A stretch of 64,000 bases of DNA from Adiantum capillus-veneris. Its lineage: Eukaryota; Streptophyta; Polypodiopsida; Polypodiales; Pteridaceae. A program made the translations under genes and the position numbers. The stretch is taken from contig CM043953.1 in NCBI GenBank assembly GCA_014529385.2, positions 74,508,872-74,572,871 on the forward strand. The letters run 5' to 3'. The notes beneath the pieces are model-generated. The model searched no databases. It saw nothing but the letters and a program-made list of their open reading frames with translations, and was not told where the DNA came from. Positions 60,365 through 64,000 of the stretch are shown piece after piece (the first letter of the stretch is position 1; the number at the start of each line of letters is the position of its first letter).

Positions 60365-61262
60365 CAGACTCTGCATGGCCAAATTTTTTGTGGTCGGAGA
60401 CCAATGTCCTCACAATCATTCGCTACCTCCACAACCGTCTCCTCTCCTCCATGGCCAACCCTTCCTCCCACGGCCGTACTCTCACTCCCTCATAGCCAAC
60501 CTTTCCTCTCACAATCGTGCTTCTGTAGCCTTCATCTGGCCATTTTGGCCGTGACAATGTATGGGTGTGTGTATGTGTGAGTGCATGTATGTGGATGTGT
60601 TAAGATTGGATTTTTCACGGCCAGAGGCCAATGTCCTCACGCTCGTTTGCGACCTCCAAGGCTGACTCCTATCCTCCACGGCTGACCCATCATCCCACAT
60701 TTGTACCCGACGGCCTCAGGACCAACCTTTCCTATCATGACGTGCTTCTACAGCCTTCTTCTGGCCATTTTGGTTGTGACAGTGTATGGGTGTTTATATG
60801 TGTGAGGATGTGTAACTACACATATGTGGATGTGTTAAGGCCGGATTTTTTGCATTCGAAAACCAACATCATCACAGCTGTTTTCTACCCCCAGGGCTGA
60901 CTCCTCTCCTCCATAGTTGACCCTTCTTCCCACGGCCGTATTACCACGGCCTCATGAGCAACCTTTTTCTCTCATGACCGTGCTTCTGTAGCCTTCTTCT
61001 GGCCATTTTGGTCGTGACGGTGTATGGGTGTGTATATGTGTGAGGATGTGTGACTACATATATGTGGATGTGTTAAGGCCAGATTTTTTTCATCATGAGA
61101 CCAACATCGTTACGGCCTTTTGCTACCTCCAGGGCTGACTCCTCTCCTCCACGGTCGACCCTTCTCCCCACGGCCATTCCTACGGCCTCACGGGCAACCT
61201 TTCCCCTCATGACCGTGGTTCTGCAGCCTTCTTCTGGCCATTTCTGTCATGATGATGTATGG
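60365..61262. repeat. About 230-bp tandem repeat, four units
   Basis: CTGGCCATTT followed by GTGAC or a variant marks the same point in each unit at 60537, 60762, 61000 and 61235 (spacing 225, 238 and 235 bp). Each unit also holds CTCCTCTCCTCCA, CACGGCC-like words, GACCGTGCTTCTGTAGCC and a GTATGGGTGTG run. The fourth unit is cut off by the LTR start at 61263. Confidence 0.85.
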
Positions 61263-62322
61263 TGTTGAAAGGACGCCCTTTCAACAACGTTTTTATAAAG
61301 ATTCCATTAAATATTCCTTAAAGATTCCACATGAAGATGGTGATGAAGTAATGAAGATGAAGATGGATGCTGCAACATGAAGATACGAGTTCATGGACGT
61401 CATCGAATATCCCGTTATTATTATTTTGAGCCATTACGGCCACTTTTGTAATGTTTACGGGAACCTCATATTTTAAGTCGGCACTTGTATTTTGGCCGCA
61501 GATGCTTGTATAATGAGTAAAGCCAACTCAGTTTCTGGTAATTAAGCTCTGTAGAAGCCTAGGGACAATTCAGGTCATTTGGCCGAACATTAGGTTTGAA
61601 GGCTTGGTATATAAGCTGAAACCTAAGGCTTTGTAAAGGACACATTACGTTATCTCAATTAATATATAGTCGTGGGTTCTGCAGCACACGGTAGTGAGCT
61701 TCACGCACACACACCGTCGCGCACACTAATCACATTGCAGATATGAGAGTAGGAGCGTGTTAGCATTGAGGAGCTCTTTGCGTCGACGCAAGCAATGCAA
61801 GCCGAGGACCACATCACGAGCCCGCCTGCTACGATCTATATTTGGTCGTAAGTACCTCAAACGACATCCGATTTGAATGATCAAGTAGTCATTAGAATCA
61901 GGGCGAGAAGCTCTTCGTGTTGATGTCTTTGTAGATGAGTTTCGGACACTTTGGAAATTGTTGTTTTGAGTCTATCGCGACAACGATTAGAGGTCTTACA
62001 GTTATGGTTTTTCAGGGTTTAGGTGTTTGGCCATATAGGATATGTCCTTGTGAGTCTTGCCCTCCGATTTCGAGTCATTCCGATATGATTTGAGACTGTT
62101 TCGAGCTTGTAGGATTTCGTAGGATACGTTGTCTGTTTCTTTGCTTTATGGTAGTGTTGTGGTAGGATTAGTGACTATAGAGTGTTGTTAGTGTCTAGCT
62201 CAGGGTTGACAACCCAAAGATTGCATCCATGCCCTAGTCGGGTTAGCTACGTCCTCGGATTGACAGTTTGTTGGTCTATGTTCTCGCTGTGCTCCATCGT
62301 CCGTCGCGGCGTACCCGCTAAA
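61263..62322 (+). repeat. 5' LTR of a Tat/Athila-like Gypsy element
   Basis: It begins TGTTGAAAGG at 61263, directly paired with CCTTTCAACA (61277-61286) to make a 10-bp hairpin. A TATA box, TATATAAG, is at 61608-61615. The end, near CCCGCTAAAA, is inferred from the primer site that follows. The second LTR would lie right of the window. Confidence 0.75.
61608..61615 (+). promoter_or_regulatory. TATA box of the Tat-like LTR
   Basis: TATATAAG lies about 345 bp inside the LTR, upstream of the presumed R region. Confidence 0.6.
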
Positions 62323-62324
62323 AT

Positions 62325-62343
62325 TGGTGCCGTTGCCGGGGAT
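62325..62343 (+). other. Asp-tRNA-type primer binding site
   Basis: TGGTGCCGTTGCCGGGGAT differs at one base from the TGGCGCCGTTGCCGGGGAT site used by Athila/Tat elements. Confidence 0.85.
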
Positions 62344-64000
62344 TAAGCGCCTAAACTAGCGTAGACTGCATCACTCGTGTTTGATAGTATAGTGTTTCTC
62401 TAGAGTTTTCTAGAGTGTTGTCACTATTTGCCTTCTTAGTGGGAAGTCAGAGAGCGGATCTCTTGACTAAGGGATAGCCAGGGAGCCTGCGTCTCGCCGA
62501 GGTGGTCCACCATGAGGTTGAGGTATGGTTATATTATTTTGTTGTGTATTTAGATTAGGTTTTATGGTGTGTGTGTGTTTGGTTGTGACTTATGGTTGTG
62601 AAGAACTTGAAAGAGAAAAAAACGCAAAGAAAAACGCAAAAGGTAAGCAGGAGGCTGTTTGTTTGCTAGAAATAAAAAACAACCATTCAACCATCCAAAG
62701 TAGGACTTTAGGTAGTGTAGGACATCTGATGTTGATCTAGAGAAATTTTGACATGAAAATGTGCTTGAAAACACAAAAGGTGGAATTGTGCTGATTATGG
62801 TAAAAGTGCTCTAAAATGGTCGTTTGAAAGCCGATTTGATTGCTTGTTTTTGCATTGGAGACCTTAAGGTTGGGGGAAAACACAGATCCAAAAAAAAAAC
62901 TCTAAAAAACCCAAAAAACAAAAATCTGAAACCAAATCTGCAATTTTCACCAAAAAAAAAAAAAGTTTGACCTCAAGACCTTGTTTTGCATATGCTCTAG
63001 AGCTTGTATGTGAAATTTCAAAGCATTTGCATCAGTGCTTGTGCATCTAAGTGGGAATTTGTTTTTTCCGAGTGTAAGGAAGTGAACTGTGAAATGCTTG
63101 AATCCAAAGGAAAAGAAGTCCAAATTGAATGAAACTTTGGGGATAGGCTTCTAAGGGCATTGGGAACCAAACTGTCCAAAAACAGAGAAAAAAAATCACT
63201 TACTAGTGGCTCTCTGCTCAGTCTATTGCGATAGACTGGTGAATTGGAGATAGACTCACAATCAGGCAAAACCCCTCATACCACAGGTAAAACATATCAA
63301 TACAAGGCTGCTCCCAAAAATTGAGTGTACTTGGACACCTGCTTGACCACTAAACCTCAAGTCTGGTGTTTTGAGTCAGACTTCAGAGACAAATTGGGTA
63401 AAGGGACTTGACCAAATTTCCAAACCTTGTGAAACTTGGTATACATGATCTACAGAGGGTAGGGAACACATCTGTGAAGAGAAAATTTGAAAAAAGTGTC
63501 ATTTTAGCATACTTGGTGAGTCTATCGCGATAGACTAAGAACACAGTGATAGAAACTAAATTTTTCAAAAACCTCTGTGGCATAGCTGGGAAAGGTGCTA
63601 TCAAGGACACATAGAAATTTTGAAGTCATTTGGACATCAGAAAGTGGGTCTAAGACCATTTAAGAGGATTCAACTTGTACAAAACACAAGATCTGGTCTA
63701 ACTGACAAAGTAAAAGTCCAAACCACTTGAAAATTGGTAGGAGGACTAAGGAGAGGTGTTGGAACACAGTGGTATAGTCAAAGTTCAAGTTTGATCTATA
63801 AAAGGGGTACTTGCTCAGTCTATCGCGATAGACTCAAAGCAGGTCCAAAGAAACTGAATTTTTCAAAACCCTCTGGAGCATAGCTTGTTTAGCCTCTCAA
63901 GAGGTTATACACAAAATTTGGTGGATTTTGGACATTGGGAAGTCATCCTAAGTCTATTTTCTAGTGATCAGATAGACTTAGAATTCTAGAGTTGGAGTTA
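62344..64000 (+). other. Leader of the Tat-like element with palindromic repeats
   Basis: There is no gag homology. Short ORFs here have no family features. From about 63190 the leader consists of diverged units of about 298 bp, each starting with a TCTATCGCGATAGA palindrome and carrying AAATTTTTCAAAAACCTCT-like and GTCATTTGGACAT-like words. Confidence 0.7.
63220..63834. repeat. Three 18-bp palindromes at 299- and 298-bp spacing
   Basis: AGTCTATCGCGATAGACT is perfect at 63519-63536 and 63817-63834. The copy at 63220-63237 has T for C in the first CG. A half site, GAGTCTATCGCGA, lies in the LTR at 61968-61980. Confidence 0.9.

Larger units (their letters stand above)
61263..64000 (+). mobile_element. 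Tat/Athila-like Gypsy element, 5' end only
   Basis: LTR, primer site and at least 1.65 kb of leader without a recognisable gag. Long leaders are usual in the Tat lineage. The element continues beyond the window. Confidence 0.75.

Overview
The window looks like nuclear DNA of a land plant. It holds one long multi-exon gene of the plant ABCB (P-glycoprotein) type surrounded by Copia and Gypsy LTR retrotransposons, primer binding sites for initiator-Met and Asp tRNAs, tRNA-derived short repeats and long (GA/CT)n tracts. A large, repeat-rich genome, perhaps a fern or another seed-free vascular plant, would fit, but nothing here settles the species. No rRNA, intact tRNA or CRISPR array was seen.

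Layout, left to right. Positions 1-130 are the end of a Copia LTR in minus orientation. Positions 131-4501 hold unrecognised, coding-like broken ORFs. Positions 4507-18233 are a minus-strand Gypsy element (Gypsy-1) with a perfect TGTAG target duplication. Its left LTR is split by a younger plus-strand Copia element (Copia-1, 5051-10246). Because the other Gypsy-1 LTR is uninterrupted, it acts as a built-in empty site, so the order of insertion can be read directly. Positions 18239-23222 are non-coding, with microsatellites and a tRNA-like repeat. Positions 23223-30301 are the ABCB transporter: 12 coding exons join in frame to 1254 codons and a stop, with both nucleotide-binding domains complete.

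From 31.6 kb the window is again repeats: a tRNA-like module, a 342-bp MITE of PIF/Harbinger type with TAA duplications (32168-32509), a truncated minus-strand Copia (Copia-2, 32795-35361), a deleted plus-strand relative of Gypsy-1 (35428-38385), an A-rich zone, and an unrecognised decayed plus-strand coding block (40110-42957) followed by spaced palindromes and a 145-bp CT tract. Positions 45166-53116 are a minus-strand Gypsy (Gypsy-3) whose remains place an aspartic-protease-like domain after the integrase. It is split by a complete but decayed Gypsy (Gypsy-2, 47969-53024) that has only 122-bp LTRs and perfect GTATT duplications. Positions 53113-59765 are an LTR-like element that codes for a long coiled-coil protein and no visible polymerase. 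A 230-bp tandem repeat (60365-61262) abuts the LTR, Asp-tRNA primer site and leader of a plus-strand Tat/Athila-like element that runs off the window. That leader repeats an 18-bp palindrome about every 298 bp.

The only gene that looks functional is the ABC transporter. The rest records repeated insertion and decay. The items most worth a second look are the protease-after-integrase order in Gypsy-3, the pol-less element at 53-60 kb, and the two separate sets of spaced palindromes that appear to share an ATCGCGAT core.
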